Assembly: GCA_016185955.1 (NCBI GenBank)
Contig: JACPMQ010000007.1
Coordinates: 1-31,305, forward strand
Direction: 5' to 3'
From: Candidatus Woesearchaeota archaeon
GTDB lineage: Archaea; Nanobdellota; Nanobdellia; Woesearchaeales; GW2011-AR4
Length of the DNA stretch: 31,305 nt
Made by a program: the position numbers and the translations under genes. How positions within the stretch are numbered: position 1 is the stretch's first letter; every line of letters starts with the position of its first letter. Below are positions 1 to 8,334 of this stretch, one piece after another. The notes beneath the pieces were generated by a model that had not been told where the DNA came from, made no database searches, and saw nothing but the letters and a program-made list of their open reading frames with translations.

Positions 1-367
1 TTTTTTCAAATTCTTCTAAAGTCAGAACTCTATATTCCAAGGAAAAATTATATTTTTGTGCTATAACTTTTGCATATTCTATGTCTTGGGAATTTTCAAT
101 GCCAACAGTAAAGCATGTGAAATTGCAATTATGCTTTTTGCAGATTAATGCGATTAAAGTGCTGTCAATGCCTCCAGAAAACAATATTCCGAATTTTTTT
201 AGGTTTTTTATTCTATTTATTATAGCTTTTTCTATTGCACCATTAAGATTTCTTTTTGCTCTTTCTTTATTGGTTTCTAGCTCTTCATAGCTATTTTCAA
301 TAGAAGAAATTAGCTTTTTCCACTCCTCCTCTTTTACAAGATTTCCTTCTTTGATGTATGGCTCCAT
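1..367 (-). CDS. PP-loop ATPase, asparagine-synthase-like C-terminal domain (partial, runs off the left edge)
   Basis: The reading frame opens at an ATG at 367 and is still open at base 1, so about 122 N-terminal residues are seen. About 60 residues in is LFSGGIDST, the ATP-pyrophosphatase P-loop (SGGxDS) of asparagine synthetases and related amidotransferases, followed by a beta strand and the sequence FTVGIENSQD, where asparagine synthases usually have FTxGxxxSxD. There is no N-terminal glutaminase domain before the PP-loop, so this is a stand-alone synthase domain of the kind found in small archaeal genomes; it would need free ammonia or a separate glutaminase. A TATA-like TTTATAA lies about 30 nt upstream of the ATG. 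The amide acceptor (aspartate or another carboxylate) cannot be told from this part. The family call is firm; the substrate is not. Confidence 0.8.
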   Translation of the reverse strand, partial: MEPYIKEGNLVKEEEWKKLISSIENSYEELETNKERAKRNLNGAIEKAIINRIKNLKKFGILFSGGIDSTLIALICKKHNCNFTCFTVGIENSQDIEYAKVIAQKYNFSLEYRVLTLEEFEK

Positions 368-382
368 TTTTGCGGGAATTAT

Positions 383-414
383 TAATAATGTTATAAATTA
401 GTAATAATGTTATA
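383..414. repeat. Two 13-bp direct repeats in a promoter region
   Basis: TAATAATGTTATA occurs at 383-395 and again at 402-414, six bases apart, just upstream of the PP-loop gene on the minus strand. It overlaps the presumed TATA region of that gene and could be a regulator site or a small tandem duplication. Confidence 0.45.
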
Positions 415-419
415 GATAG

Positions 420-480
420 GCGGGCATTTTTTAGTGGCGGGCAAAAAATGCCCGCACTAACTATTGTTCCCGAAGGGAAC
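420..480. repeat. Two adjacent hairpins; long stem with conserved loop AGTGGCGGGC
   Basis: GCGGGCATTTTTT (420-432) pairs perfectly with AAAAAATGCCCGC (443-455) across the loop AGTGGCGGGC. Ten bases on, GTTCCCGAAGGGAAC (466-480) forms a second hairpin and is followed by GGATTGA. The same layout with a different stem occurs at 19081-19137. It lies between two divergent genes and upstream of the TATA box (about 546-555) of the next plus-strand gene, so it is not in that gene's leader. It may be a mobile palindrome or part of an unannotated small RNA. Confidence 0.6.
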
Positions 481-575
481 GGATTGAAAGTTTTAAGTTT
501 AATTAAGGTGCAATTACTTAGGAAGTTGACCAAATTTCCAACACATTTAAATAATCTTGCTAAAAAATATGTAAA

Positions 576-824
576 ATGGCAAAAAATGAGTCTGATATGG
601 GAAAAGAAGAGCAGATTGGCTTTCATAAAGGGGCATTAACAACTTTGGCAAAGGAAAGGGAGGAGATGCTAAAGATATTGCAAATAGTCGAGCAGCTAAT
701 GCAGATGCACATAAAATCCTTAAAAGAGCTGGGAGTTGACTTGGAAAAAGCCGCAAAAGAGATTAAAACTGATGCGACTAAAAAAGATATAAAGAAAAAG
801 CCAATAGAAGATATTTTAAAGTAA
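576..824 (+). CDS. Small charged coiled-coil protein, function unknown
   Basis: An 82-residue soluble protein with no signal peptide or membrane segment. Residues about 20-70 form a single highly charged helix with heptad-like leucines and methionines, and the C-terminal third is lysine-rich. The start ATG follows a TATA-like ACATTTAAATAATC at about 543-556 by roughly 25-30 nt, which fits a leaderless archaeal transcript. The DUF371 gene follows 21 bases downstream on the same strand, so the two are probably co-transcribed. I do not recognise the family. Coding is supported by the promoter spacing and composition rather than by homology. Confidence 0.6.
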   Translation: MAKNESDMGKEEQIGFHKGALTTLAKEREEMLKILQIVEQLMQMHIKSLKELGVDLEKAAKEIKTDATKKDIKKKPIEDILK

Positions 825-845
825 ATTCTTTTAATGTTTATTAAA

Positions 846-1277
846 ATGGAATATTCATTTAGCTGTTATGGGCATAAAAATATTATAGCAAAGCATAAGA
901 CAACGCTTGAATTTACAAAGGAAAAAAATCTGAGCTTAAAGGGAGATTGCATTGTTGCAGTTAATTCTGATTTTAGTTTGCAGGGATTAAAACATTTTAT
1001 TGATGGATTGGTTAATAACTTAAAAAATAAAAAAATAAAAATAACTTTAGAGGCAATAACAAAAAACAAGGAAGCTTGTATTAAAGACACAATAAATGCA
1101 GAGATAAATCCAAATTTTAATGACAGCAAGGAAATAGTTATCAGAAAAACAGGCTTTGTTTCTCAGAGAACTTTAGCTGTTAATTCCGATAAGTCAGCTT
1201 TTGAGCTGAAAAAAGAGCTTATAGAATTCTTGAAAAATAAAAGCAATAAAGTTGCAGTTACTATTGAAGGCAAGTGA
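846..1277 (+). CDS. DUF371 family protein
   Basis: About 143 residues matching the archaeal DUF371 family (PF04027). Recognisable landmarks are an N-terminal YSFSCYGHKNI, then HKTTLEFTKE, GDCIVAVN, and in the C-terminal half EIVIRKTGF followed by RTLAVNSDKSA. DUF371 is widespread in archaea and has no established biochemical role that I can name. I chose the second in-frame ATG (846) because family members start directly at the strand leading into YGH; an ATG at 834 would add four residues. It lies just after the small coiled-coil gene. Confidence 0.85.
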   Translation: MEYSFSCYGHKNIIAKHKTTLEFTKEKNLSLKGDCIVAVNSDFSLQGLKHFIDGLVNNLKNKKIKITLEAITKNKEACIKDTINAEINPNFNDSKEIVIRKTGFVSQRTLAVNSDKSAFELKKELIEFLKNKSNKVAVTIEGK

Positions 1278-1322
1278 AAACGGTATATTTTTAAAAGGAA
1301 TTGCCTTTACTCTCCATTTAAT

Positions 1323-2822
1323 ATGGGGGAAATAGTGATATTTAGCAAATGGCTTGATAACATAAAAATGACAATCGGGCAAGGTGTTGATGCTTTATTG
1401 TATCAGGTAGCGCCAAAAGGGTATAAACAGTATAGGGAACTACACAATTTACTCTATAATATCTCGACAGAAGTGATACAAAAACGGAAAGTTCCTGAAC
1501 CTTCACAAATATCAGCAGTTTTTGGCACTGATGCTCTTGCAACATACTACTTGATGCATGCTTTGCTGCATTCTCAAGAATACAATCAAAGGGGCGTTGT
1601 TGTTGGTTATGCGCGCAGAGATAGAAAGGCAGTACAAAGGCATTCTTTTGACAGTGCTGCAAGACCTCTATACAGGCTTTATGACCGTAGCTTACCTTCG
1701 CGTTATCTTTTAACAGCAAGAGAAATGCAAGGAGTTTTAGTTCATGATTTAGGGGAAGAATTTGGAAAAGGCATTTTCGGAGCTTTAGTTATAAATGATA
1801 TTATAAGGCACTTATTCGGCAGTGAAATAGGCAGAGATGCAGAGATATTGACAAGCAACAACATGCTCATATGGGATTCTGTTGAAAGGAAGCTAAAAGA
1901 GTCTAATGCCCAAAGTCTGGAAGATGCAATTCATATAATTGAAAGAAGAGCGAGAAGCTATACAAGCTTAAAAGACGAGCCTCTTAACAGAGTATTATCA
2001 AAACACTATAAAAGAGTATTAGACGCCCTTTCTCAGTTTAGTGATTATGTAAGCACTTTAGAGTATTTAGGCAAAGAAAGCGATGGAGAACACAGTGAAC
2101 AGCAAAAAAAAATCCTTGTGAGAATTATTGAGGAGATGCATGAATCTATATCAAAAAAAATTAAGGAAGGAAGGACCATTAGATTAGAGAATGCAAAAGC
2201 ATCTACAATCAAGTATCATAATAACGCATTGCGTGTAATAAAAGAGTTAACTGCAGAACAGATTAGTAGTATTGATGACAGGTTTATAATGCCAGAAGAC
2301 TCTAAGCTGCTGATTGGCATTAAAAATGCCCTATATCGCGATTATATATTTGCTATTGCTTCTGAATCAATAGGGCTAATGTGTAGTTACAGAGAGCAGG
2401 GCATCAAGGATGACATATATCTTTCACCATTTATGGAGAAACTTGCAGACTGCACCGATACTGCGAGAAATATGGATCCTACGCCCCTACAAAATGCTGT
2501 AAGTATTTTTAACAAGGCAGAGATATTAATAGTAGCAGGAATAAAATTGGCAGAATACCTTAAAGGGGAAAGCGTTGATAACAAAAGGCTACTTACAGGA
2601 GTTAATTACATGTTCAAGAACCTTCAGTTTAAGGTATATAGCCACCTTGAAAGCGCAACTAAAAACCTTGACACAGCCTCTGAGCAGGACTTACGAGTTT
2701 TTGAAGCAATGAAAGATAAAACTGCTAGATTAAGAGAAATAGTTGATGCTGCTGTATATGGCTCAGAACCAAGGGGTATCCTAAAGTTATTAAAAAGAAT
2801 CGCAGCAATAGGGAAAAGATAA
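1323..2822 (+). CDS. Large protein with a SpoT/RelA-like HD hydrolase domain
   Basis: A 499-residue soluble, mostly helical protein. Residues about 70-180 look like an HD phosphohydrolase domain of the RelA/SpoT type: histidines at about 79, 83 and 107, the HD pair at 141-142 in VLVHDLGEEFGKG (compare the family's LLHDxxED), then HLFGSEIGRDAEILTSN, which resembles the FGxEIAxxVxxxT that follows the HD helix in (p)ppGpp hydrolases. No synthetase domain, TGS or ACT domain is visible. The remaining 320 residues are helical and unrecognised. A TATA-like GGTATATTTTTAAAAG lies about 30-40 nt before the start. The substrate could be (p)ppGpp or another phosphorylated nucleotide. The HD assignment is by motif reading only. 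Confidence 0.65.
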   Translation: MGEIVIFSKWLDNIKMTIGQGVDALLYQVAPKGYKQYRELHNLLYNISTEVIQKRKVPEPSQISAVFGTDALATYYLMHALLHSQEYNQRGVVVGYARRDRKAVQRHSFDSAARPLYRLYDRSLPSRYLLTAREMQGVLVHDLGEEFGKGIFGALVINDIIRHLFGSEIGRDAEILTSNNMLIWDSVERKLKESNAQSLEDAIHIIERRARSYTSLKDEPLNRVLSKHYKRVLDALSQFSDYVSTLEYLGKESDGEHSEQQKKILVRIIEEMHESISKKIKEGRTIRLENAKASTIKYHNNALRVIKELTAEQISSIDDRFIMPEDSKLLIGIKNALYRDYIFAIASESIGLMCSYREQGIKDDIYLSPFMEKLADCTDTARNMDPTPLQNAVSIFNKAEILIVAGIKLAEYLKGESVDNKRLLTGVNYMFKNLQFKVYSHLESATKNLDTASEQDLRVFEAMKDKTARLREIVDAAVYGSEPRGILKLLKRIAAIGKR

Positions 2823-2942
2823 AACAAGATTTTTATATTGCGGCTTTCAGATTCTATAACCAGCTTAAATTAAAGCAAACTTACTGTAAAAATGGAAGTA
2901 CTATGCTCAATTCCGATATCACTTTATAGTAGTATAGACAGA

Positions 2943-2955
2943 AAGATTTAAATAG
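2943..2955 (+). promoter_or_regulatory. TATA box and Shine-Dalgarno for the following gene
   Basis: AAGATTTAAATAG is a good archaeal TATA box, and GAGGTG about 8 nt before the ATG at 2987 is a Shine-Dalgarno. This leadered arrangement differs from the leaderless pattern of most genes here. Confidence 0.5.
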
Positions 2956-2986
2956 AACTACCAAAAGCAATAAATGAGGTGTTGCA

Positions 2987-4186
2987 ATGGAATTTAGAGA
3001 TATACCTGCTGTGGACGATAGTTTTGAGTATAGGATGCAATTACTTCGCAACCAGATATCTAAAGTAGTATCACAAAATCCAAAAGAAACTCCACTTCAA
3101 GTAGAATTTACTCTAGATAACTTTCTTCCGGAAAATGTTCTTGCATATCTTCAAGACTGGGCGCCACAAAAACCCAAATTAGAGGAAATTCTTATCACCA
3201 ATTTTCTTGGCATTATTGTACCTTTTATGATGGAGCCTGATAGAAAAAATGGCCAATTGTACCAATACAGCTTGCGTTCTGAAGGATGGTGTTTACATCC
3301 ATCACATAAGGACCAGCCCCATTTTACAAAGGGACAGACTATTGCGAAAACTGATTTTTATACTCTTGACGAGCTTGTGAAAAATTGGAGGGATATTTTT
3401 GTGCTTGACAGGCATTTAGATGAAAACCCTTCCTTAAGAATGGCATATGCGCCAAGGCATAAGCATGATGGCTTTGAGACACTGGGGGAATTAATTACTA
3501 CACGGCATGAGCTAAGAATTGTTGATAAGCGAGGTAATTATATCCCTGGAACAAGCATTTCATTTGCACGCACTAAATCCGGAGTCAGGCATGTATTTAA
3601 ATTAGCTGAATGGCTAACAGGAATACGAGAAAATCACTATGAAAGAAAAGGAATAAGCGATTATATGGCTGCATTATCGAGAGTCCCCGATTACCAAACT
3701 ATGTGGTTGAGAGCTATGCAGATTATAAGACACTTCTCAAAAGAAAATCATACCAAATTGGATAATGTGTTGTTCTTACAAAGATATTCCCCAGATGAGG
3801 TATACCCATTAAAAAAATTTTTGGAGGCTGATCCTGATATTGGGAATTTTATATCTGGAAGAACAGACTTAGACATTTGCATAGAAAGAAGCGACAGAGG
3901 AAGAAGAAATGATAGAAAATTTGCGGAGATTTTTATACCAGTGCAACAAAAAAATATCCTTGGCTATCAGTTTTACACAGAAGATGATTACACTAAAAGT
4001 GAAGGTGTGCTAGAGCAAAGGCATGATAATTACCGTAGAAAGAGAGAGCAAGAGATAGCAAGAGGTTTTACACCGTGGCATTGGGCTATCATACGCAGAA
4101 TTGCTCCATTTTTTGTTGATAGTCAGGTGTATCCCATTTTTGCACGCATATATGGAAGATATTTAAGCTTGGATTACAAAAAATAA
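2987..4186 (+). CDS. Hypothetical 399-residue protein, function unknown
   Basis: A soluble protein rich in aromatic and charged residues, without signal peptide or membrane segments. I do not recognise it. Around residues 150-180 is APRHKHDGFETLGELI, which loosely recalls the RPKxxGYxSLH motif of RelA/SpoT synthetases, and around residue 315 FAEIFIPVQQ loosely recalls their EIQIRT motif; neither match is exact. The upstream neighbour has a SpoT-like HD domain, which is the only reason to mention this. Its start is supported by a GAGGTG Shine-Dalgarno and an upstream TATA box. Composition looks slightly less AT-rich than the neighbours, so it may be acquired DNA. Confidence 0.7.
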   Translation: MEFRDIPAVDDSFEYRMQLLRNQISKVVSQNPKETPLQVEFTLDNFLPENVLAYLQDWAPQKPKLEEILITNFLGIIVPFMMEPDRKNGQLYQYSLRSEGWCLHPSHKDQPHFTKGQTIAKTDFYTLDELVKNWRDIFVLDRHLDENPSLRMAYAPRHKHDGFETLGELITTRHELRIVDKRGNYIPGTSISFARTKSGVRHVFKLAEWLTGIRENHYERKGISDYMAALSRVPDYQTMWLRAMQIIRHFSKENHTKLDNVLFLQRYSPDEVYPLKKFLEADPDIGNFISGRTDLDICIERSDRGRRNDRKFAEIFIPVQQKNILGYQFYTEDDYTKSEGVLEQRHDNYRRKREQEIARGFTPWHWAIIRRIAPFFVDSQVYPIFARIYGRYLSLDYKK

Positions 4187-4260
4187 AAAAATTTAAATAC
4201 TTTATATTTTATAGAGTTAAAAATATAAGGAATATGTGTTAAGCGGAAGTGAGGTAGGCT

Positions 4261-4623
4261 ATGGGTTATGATGCAGGTGATGAAAGTAATACTCCTTGGA
4301 GATATGTAGATGAATTTCCCTACAAGGTTATAGTGCCATTAAGCCCTAGTGCAACGGCTACAGTTAGTTGTGAAATTGAGATATACCGAACTGAAACTCC
4401 AAAACCAGAATTTGGATGGTCTCATGCACGAAGGCCTGATCCTTGTATAACCCATCTTGGCTTATCAGGCAAAATTAACCCTAACAGTGTAGCATACATG
4501 TTAGCTGTAGCAGCAAAAAGCCGTATAGATTTTCCAGTTACTCCAGAGCAAATACAAGCAAAAAACCCAGATTTAGTGCAAAGGATAACTAGGGAATTGA
4601 ATCAACAGCATACATTAAAATAA
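4261..4623 (+). CDS. Hypothetical 120-residue protein
   Basis: A small soluble protein starting MGYDAGDESNTPWRY, with a beta-rich first half (KVIVPLSPSATATVSCEIE) and a helical second half. No family recognised. A TATA-like TTTATATTTTATAG and a GTGAGGT Shine-Dalgarno precede the start. Its 3' end overlaps the stop of the convergent PUA gene by 9 bases. With the preceding gene it forms a pair of unrecognised, Shine-Dalgarno-led genes that may be an accessory insertion. Confidence 0.65.
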   Translation: MGYDAGDESNTPWRYVDEFPYKVIVPLSPSATATVSCEIEIYRTETPKPEFGWSHARRPDPCITHLGLSGKINPNSVAYMLAVAAKSRIDFPVTPEQIQAKNPDLVQRITRELNQQHTLK

Positions 4624-5067
4624 ATTAACTCTCCTGCTCTTCCCAACATAATTTAAAATCCTGCCATTGCTGTATTTTCCTGTGCCTAAAAAATCATTTT
4701 TATTTTTAATTATTAGGAATCCAGAATAATCTCCTGTAACTTCCAAATCTTCTCCTTTAAGCCATTTTTTTGCTTCTTCATCACTAATCTCAATAATATT
4801 TTTTGCTGCTTTTGTGCCTATAATTTGAGAGCCTTCTATACTCAACCGTATGCCTAACTTATCTATCTCGCAAAAATACATTCCTACAGAATTGATCCTT
4901 AATTTTGAAAAATCAACCATTGAGATGTCTTTATTGACAATAAAAACCCTGTTTTTCTGGTTTTTTAGAAAACAATAATCAAGTTTTAATTTAGCCCCCC
5001 ATTGGCGTTCTATTAATTTGAATACCTCTTTAATTTCCTTGCTGTTTAATACTTTTAAGTTATACAT
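4615..5067 (-). CDS. PUA-fold RNA-binding protein, NOL1/NOP2/RsmF C-terminal-domain-like (COG3270 type)
   Basis: 150 residues. The C-terminal half carries LSIEGSQIIGTKAAKN, then EEAKKWLKGEDLE and DYSGFLIIKNKNDFLGTGKY followed by GRILNYVGKSRRV, the pattern of the small archaeal proteins related to the C-terminal domain of NOL1/NOP2/RsmF rRNA methyltransferases. There is no methyltransferase domain, so the protein probably binds rRNA or tRNA and may partner a separate methyltransferase. It sits immediately downstream of infB on the same strand (38-base gap), a translation-related neighbourhood. Archaeal Nip7-like proteins are an alternative family label. Confidence 0.75.
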   Translation of the reverse strand: MYNLKVLNSKEIKEVFKLIERQWGAKLKLDYCFLKNQKNRVFIVNKDISMVDFSKLRINSVGMYFCEIDKLGIRLSIEGSQIIGTKAAKNIIEISDEEAKKWLKGEDLEVTGDYSGFLIIKNKNDFLGTGKYSNGRILNYVGKSRRVNLF

Positions 5068-5104
5068 TTTGTAAAGTAAAGTTATAAAGCAGCAAAATTT
5101 TCGT

Positions 5105-6862
5105 TTAAATCCCCCAAACTGGATTTTTTTCTCTCATAATAGATGCTATTTCTTTTAGCAAAACTATTTCTTCATGGCTAAGGTATTTTTTAAATTCCTT
5201 GAGCTTTTTGAAGTCTTCTTCAGGAACTGCTGAATATAAAATGTCCTCTTCATGAATCTGCCTGCCTACTGTAACTTTTGGAAGGGAAACTGCTGCCTGC
5301 TTTCCTTTCTCTACTTCATTCACAGTTTCTTGCTCCTGCTGTATGCTCTTTGCTTCCGTTATTAAATTTCCATCGCTTTTCATTAATGGAGTTCCAGCCT
5401 TCAAAGTGCCTGCAAGAATATCAACGCCCACAACAGCAGGATTATTTTGCCTGAAAACATAGCCTTTCATAATCTGGATTTTGCAAGGGCGTATCAAAAA
5501 TTCTAATTGTTTGCCCTCTATTTTTTTCTTTTCTTCCTGCTGCCATTTTTCAAAATTCTCAATCAGCTTATAAATCACATTATTTGTGATGATATTGACA
5601 TTTTGCGCATTTGTGTCGGGCATCAGCTCCACATTAAAGCCTAATACGACAGCATTTAACATTTCTTTTTCATAGCTTGTTAACGCATCTGCAACATCCT
5701 TTTTTGAAATATTCCCGATGCTTGCCTTCTTTATGCTGATATTTTTTTCCTTTAAAAGCTTGATAAGGGCTTCTAAGCTGCCTAAAGAATCTGCTTTTAT
5801 GACAATGCCTTGTGCATCTGTTTCAATCAAAACCTCTTCCACTTCTTTCTTTATTTCTTCCTTTGCTTTTTCTACTTCATCAGGCAGGCAGGATCTTAAA
5901 GGCATTCCTGCAACAACATTTTCAATATCAGGGGCAATAATCTTAACTCCGCAGGCTGCAGAAACATGATTGACAGAGCTAAATTTTGTCTTTTTGTCTT
6001 TCATATCCGCTAATAGTGCAGGCTTGAATAATGCTTTTATTTTTGTAGCTATGGGCTTATCTAAAGTCCCTATGACTATAGTATCATTCTGGTTCAATGC
6101 GCCTTCATAAATTATAGCGTCCATTGTTTTTCCCAATCCTTTGTCTTCTTTTACTTCTAAAATAGTGGCTTTTGCATTGCCCTCAATGCTCACATCAAGC
6201 TTTTTTTCCATAAATTTTTGAGTTAAGCCAGTTAATATCATCAAAAGCTCAGGAATTCCTTCTCCTGTTAGAGCAGATGTTGGGACAATCACAATTTGCT
6301 TTGTGTAATCTTCAACCCTGTCAAAGCGCTCTGAATTAAATCCCGTTTCAGAAAGCTTTCCAACAACCCCATAAACTTTAGTGTCTAAAATCTGCTGCGT
6401 ATTTTCCGGCTGCAAGCTTATATTTTGAGCCAAAAATGCCGCTTTATTTTGCCATCCCTGCAATAAGTCTATTTTATTTAGCGCTACAACAAAAGGTGTC
6501 TTGTACTGTTTTAATATACTAATACATTCAACTGTTTGGGGCATTACACCTTCTTGTATATTTATTACCAAAACAGCCATATCTGCCAAGTTACCTCCGC
6601 GCTTTCTTAAATTGGTAAATGCTGCATGCCCTGGAGTGTCTATAAAAAGCAGCCCGGGAATTGTAATCTTCAGATTTAGGCTGTCTAAAAGGCTGCCGCA
6701 TATTTTCTTGACAGCGTCTAAAGAAATATTGCTGCATCCTATATGCTGCGTAATCATTCCTGTTTCGCTTTTGGCTATAGAGCTATGCCTAATGTAATCC
6801 TGCAAAGTTGTTTTTCCATGATCAATATGCCCTACAAAAGTAATAATTGGCTGCCTTATCAT
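5105..6862 (-). CDS. infB: Translation initiation factor aIF5B (IF-2 homolog)
   Basis: A 585-residue cytoplasmic GTPase that promotes ribosomal subunit joining. The GTP-binding motifs are GHIDHGKT (11-18; usually GHVDHGKT), DTPGH (75-79) and NKID (129-132), followed by the beta-barrel domain II (about 230-330), domain III (ADSLGSLEALIKLL, about 350-450) and domain IV (RPCKIQIMKGYVFRQNNPAVVGV). Length is normal for an archaeal aIF5B without an N-terminal extension or intein. It is divergent from the THUMP methyltransferase gene, and the PUA protein gene follows on the same strand. Confidence 0.97.
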   Translation of the reverse strand: MIRQPIITFVGHIDHGKTTLQDYIRHSSIAKSETGMITQHIGCSNISLDAVKKICGSLLDSLNLKITIPGLLFIDTPGHAAFTNLRKRGGNLADMAVLVINIQEGVMPQTVECISILKQYKTPFVVALNKIDLLQGWQNKAAFLAQNISLQPENTQQILDTKVYGVVGKLSETGFNSERFDRVEDYTKQIVIVPTSALTGEGIPELLMILTGLTQKFMEKKLDVSIEGNAKATILEVKEDKGLGKTMDAIIYEGALNQNDTIVIGTLDKPIATKIKALFKPALLADMKDKKTKFSSVNHVSAACGVKIIAPDIENVVAGMPLRSCLPDEVEKAKEEIKKEVEEVLIETDAQGIVIKADSLGSLEALIKLLKEKNISIKKASIGNISKKDVADALTSYEKEMLNAVVLGFNVELMPDTNAQNVNIITNNVIYKLIENFEKWQQEEKKKIEGKQLEFLIRPCKIQIMKGYVFRQNNPAVVGVDILAGTLKAGTPLMKSDGNLITEAKSIQQEQETVNEVEKGKQAAVSLPKVTVGRQIHEEDILYSAVPEEDFKKLKEFKKYLSHEEIVLLKEIASIMREKNPVWGI

Positions 6863-6940
6863 AAAAAAAAGGAAGTGGATGCATTTTTTAAAGATTGTGA
6901 AAGTATAACCTTTTTATAATTAATATGATTATTTTGCGCC

Positions 6941-8077
6941 ATGAAAGGATTTTTAATAACTCATAAGGGCATGGAAGATATAGCTTCATTAGAATTAAAA
7001 GAGATTTTAGGAAGAAATTCAGAAATTAATGAAACTTGCGTTATATTTGATATAAAAAAGTATGATGAATTATTTAAGCTATGCTATAAATCCCAATCTT
7101 CCATTGGCATTTATTTCCTGCTGTGCCAATTTGAATTTGACGAGCTATTTAATGATTTTGAAAAAAATATTAATGATGCAGATTTTAATAAATGGCTTGA
7201 TAAGAATTCTTCTTTTGCGGTAAAATGCAGAAAGGATAGCTTAATGCCATTGCCGCCTACTCCAGAAATAGAGAAAAAATTAGGGGAATTAATAATAAAC
7301 CGCATAGAAAAAAAGCACGGCTACAAGCAAAAAGTCAATCTTGAGAATCCGGATATTTCTATTTTTGCCTATATAAAAGAAAAAAAGGTTTATGTTGGCA
7401 TAGATTTTGCAGGATTTGACCTAAGCATAAGGCAGTATAACATCTTTAAGCATCCTGCTGCAATTAAAAGCACAATTGCTTACTGCCTTATACGCTTATC
7501 TGAATATAATAAAAAACACGCTCTGTTGGACTGCTTTGCAGGCTGCGGCACAATTCCTCTGGAAGCAGCCTTGTTTGCATCATCCTTGTCAATAAATTTC
7601 TTCAACAAAGAAAAGCTTAATTTCACAAAATTTGGCAGGTTTAAAGATTATGATTTCAAAGGCTTCTTTGAAAAAATTGACAGTGAAGCAAATAATGACA
7701 CTTTAAAGATTTACAATTTTGAGCCATCTATGAAATATCTGCAATACGCAAAGAAAAACTGCAAGATAGCAGGAATCGACAAAAAAATAAATTTCAGCAG
7801 AATGGACATTGAGTGGCTGGATACAAAATTTGAAAATGGAAAAATAGACAAAATAGCGACTGCCTTTCCTTTATTTGACAAAAAGGACGCTGATAAAATA
7901 TACCGTGAGTTTTTTTACCAATCTGATTTCATCTTGGCTAAAAATGGCGTTATTGCAATAAGCGGCAACAAGGAAATGATAGAAAAGCACGCATCTAAAT
8001 ATAAGTTTATGATAGCTGCCCAAAGAAAAATCCTAAGCGGAAAAAGGGAGCATGAGATTTTTATACTTTGCAGATGA
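6941..8077 (+). CDS. THUMP-domain SAM-dependent RNA methyltransferase (COG0116/Trm14-like), degenerate catalytic motif
   Basis: 378 residues: an N-terminal ferredoxin-like/THUMP region (about 1-155) and a Rossmann methyltransferase with the SAM-binding motif LLDCFAGCGTIPLEAAL (about 195-211; family consensus D-CGSGTIPIEAA). Homologs methylate guanine N2 in tRNA (Trm14, position 6) or 23S rRNA (RlmL). The usual NPPY/DPPY catalytic motif after strand 4 is not present: the corresponding place reads IATAFPLFD (about 305-313). It may be inactive, act on another atom, or serve as an RNA-binding partner. TTTTTATAATT about 25-30 nt upstream of the ATG is the likely TATA box. The gene ends in the 9-bp duplication made by the element at 8081. 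Confidence 0.8.
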   Translation: MKGFLITHKGMEDIASLELKEILGRNSEINETCVIFDIKKYDELFKLCYKSQSSIGIYFLLCQFEFDELFNDFEKNINDADFNKWLDKNSSFAVKCRKDSLMPLPPTPEIEKKLGELIINRIEKKHGYKQKVNLENPDISIFAYIKEKKVYVGIDFAGFDLSIRQYNIFKHPAAIKSTIAYCLIRLSEYNKKHALLDCFAGCGTIPLEAALFASSLSINFFNKEKLNFTKFGRFKDYDFKGFFEKIDSEANNDTLKIYNFEPSMKYLQYAKKNCKIAGIDKKINFSRMDIEWLDTKFENGKIDKIATAFPLFDKKDADKIYREFFYQSDFILAKNGVIAISGNKEMIEKHASKYKFMIAAQRKILSGKREHEIFILCR

Positions 8078-8080
8078 CTA

Positions 8081-8328
8081 GGGGTTGGTGCGAAATTCAG
8101 TGCTTGTGCGTATAGTGGCGCAACTAAATAATGGAACAATAATTATTGCGCCACTATGCTAGAGAACACAAACTATTTTAATAAACTATTTGTGTTCTCC
8201 GCTGTCATTGCCAATTCAGAAAATTTCTTAAGATTGTGATAAGCGACCTGAGCAATGCCGCAGCATTGCGAAGTTGAGAGGCATTTACGGCTCCGCACAA
8301 GCACGAATTAGAATTTCGCACCAACCCC
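8081..8328. mobile_element. MITE-like element (family A), 248 bp, perfect 18-bp inverted ends, 9-bp target duplication
   Basis: The ends GGGGTTGGTGCGAAATTC and GAATTTCGCACCAACCCC are perfect inverted repeats, continued inward by GTGCTTGTGCG and its complement. AGATGACTA flanks the element directly on both sides (8072-8080 and 8329-8337). Inside are three hairpins: ATAGTGGCGCAA (8112-8123/8146-8157), GAGAACACAAA (8162-8172/8189-8199) and GCAATGC-CGCA-GCATTGC (8252-8269). There is no open reading frame that could be a transposase, so it must move in trans. Related copies lie at 21386-21665 and 24387-24780, and a core at 27852-27940. Confidence 0.9.
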
Positions 8329-8334
8329 AGATGA

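Noticed and set aside
297..626. 109-codon minus-strand reading frame over the hairpins
   Set aside because: It covers the promoter region, the palindromes and the start of another gene, and has no domain-like sequence.
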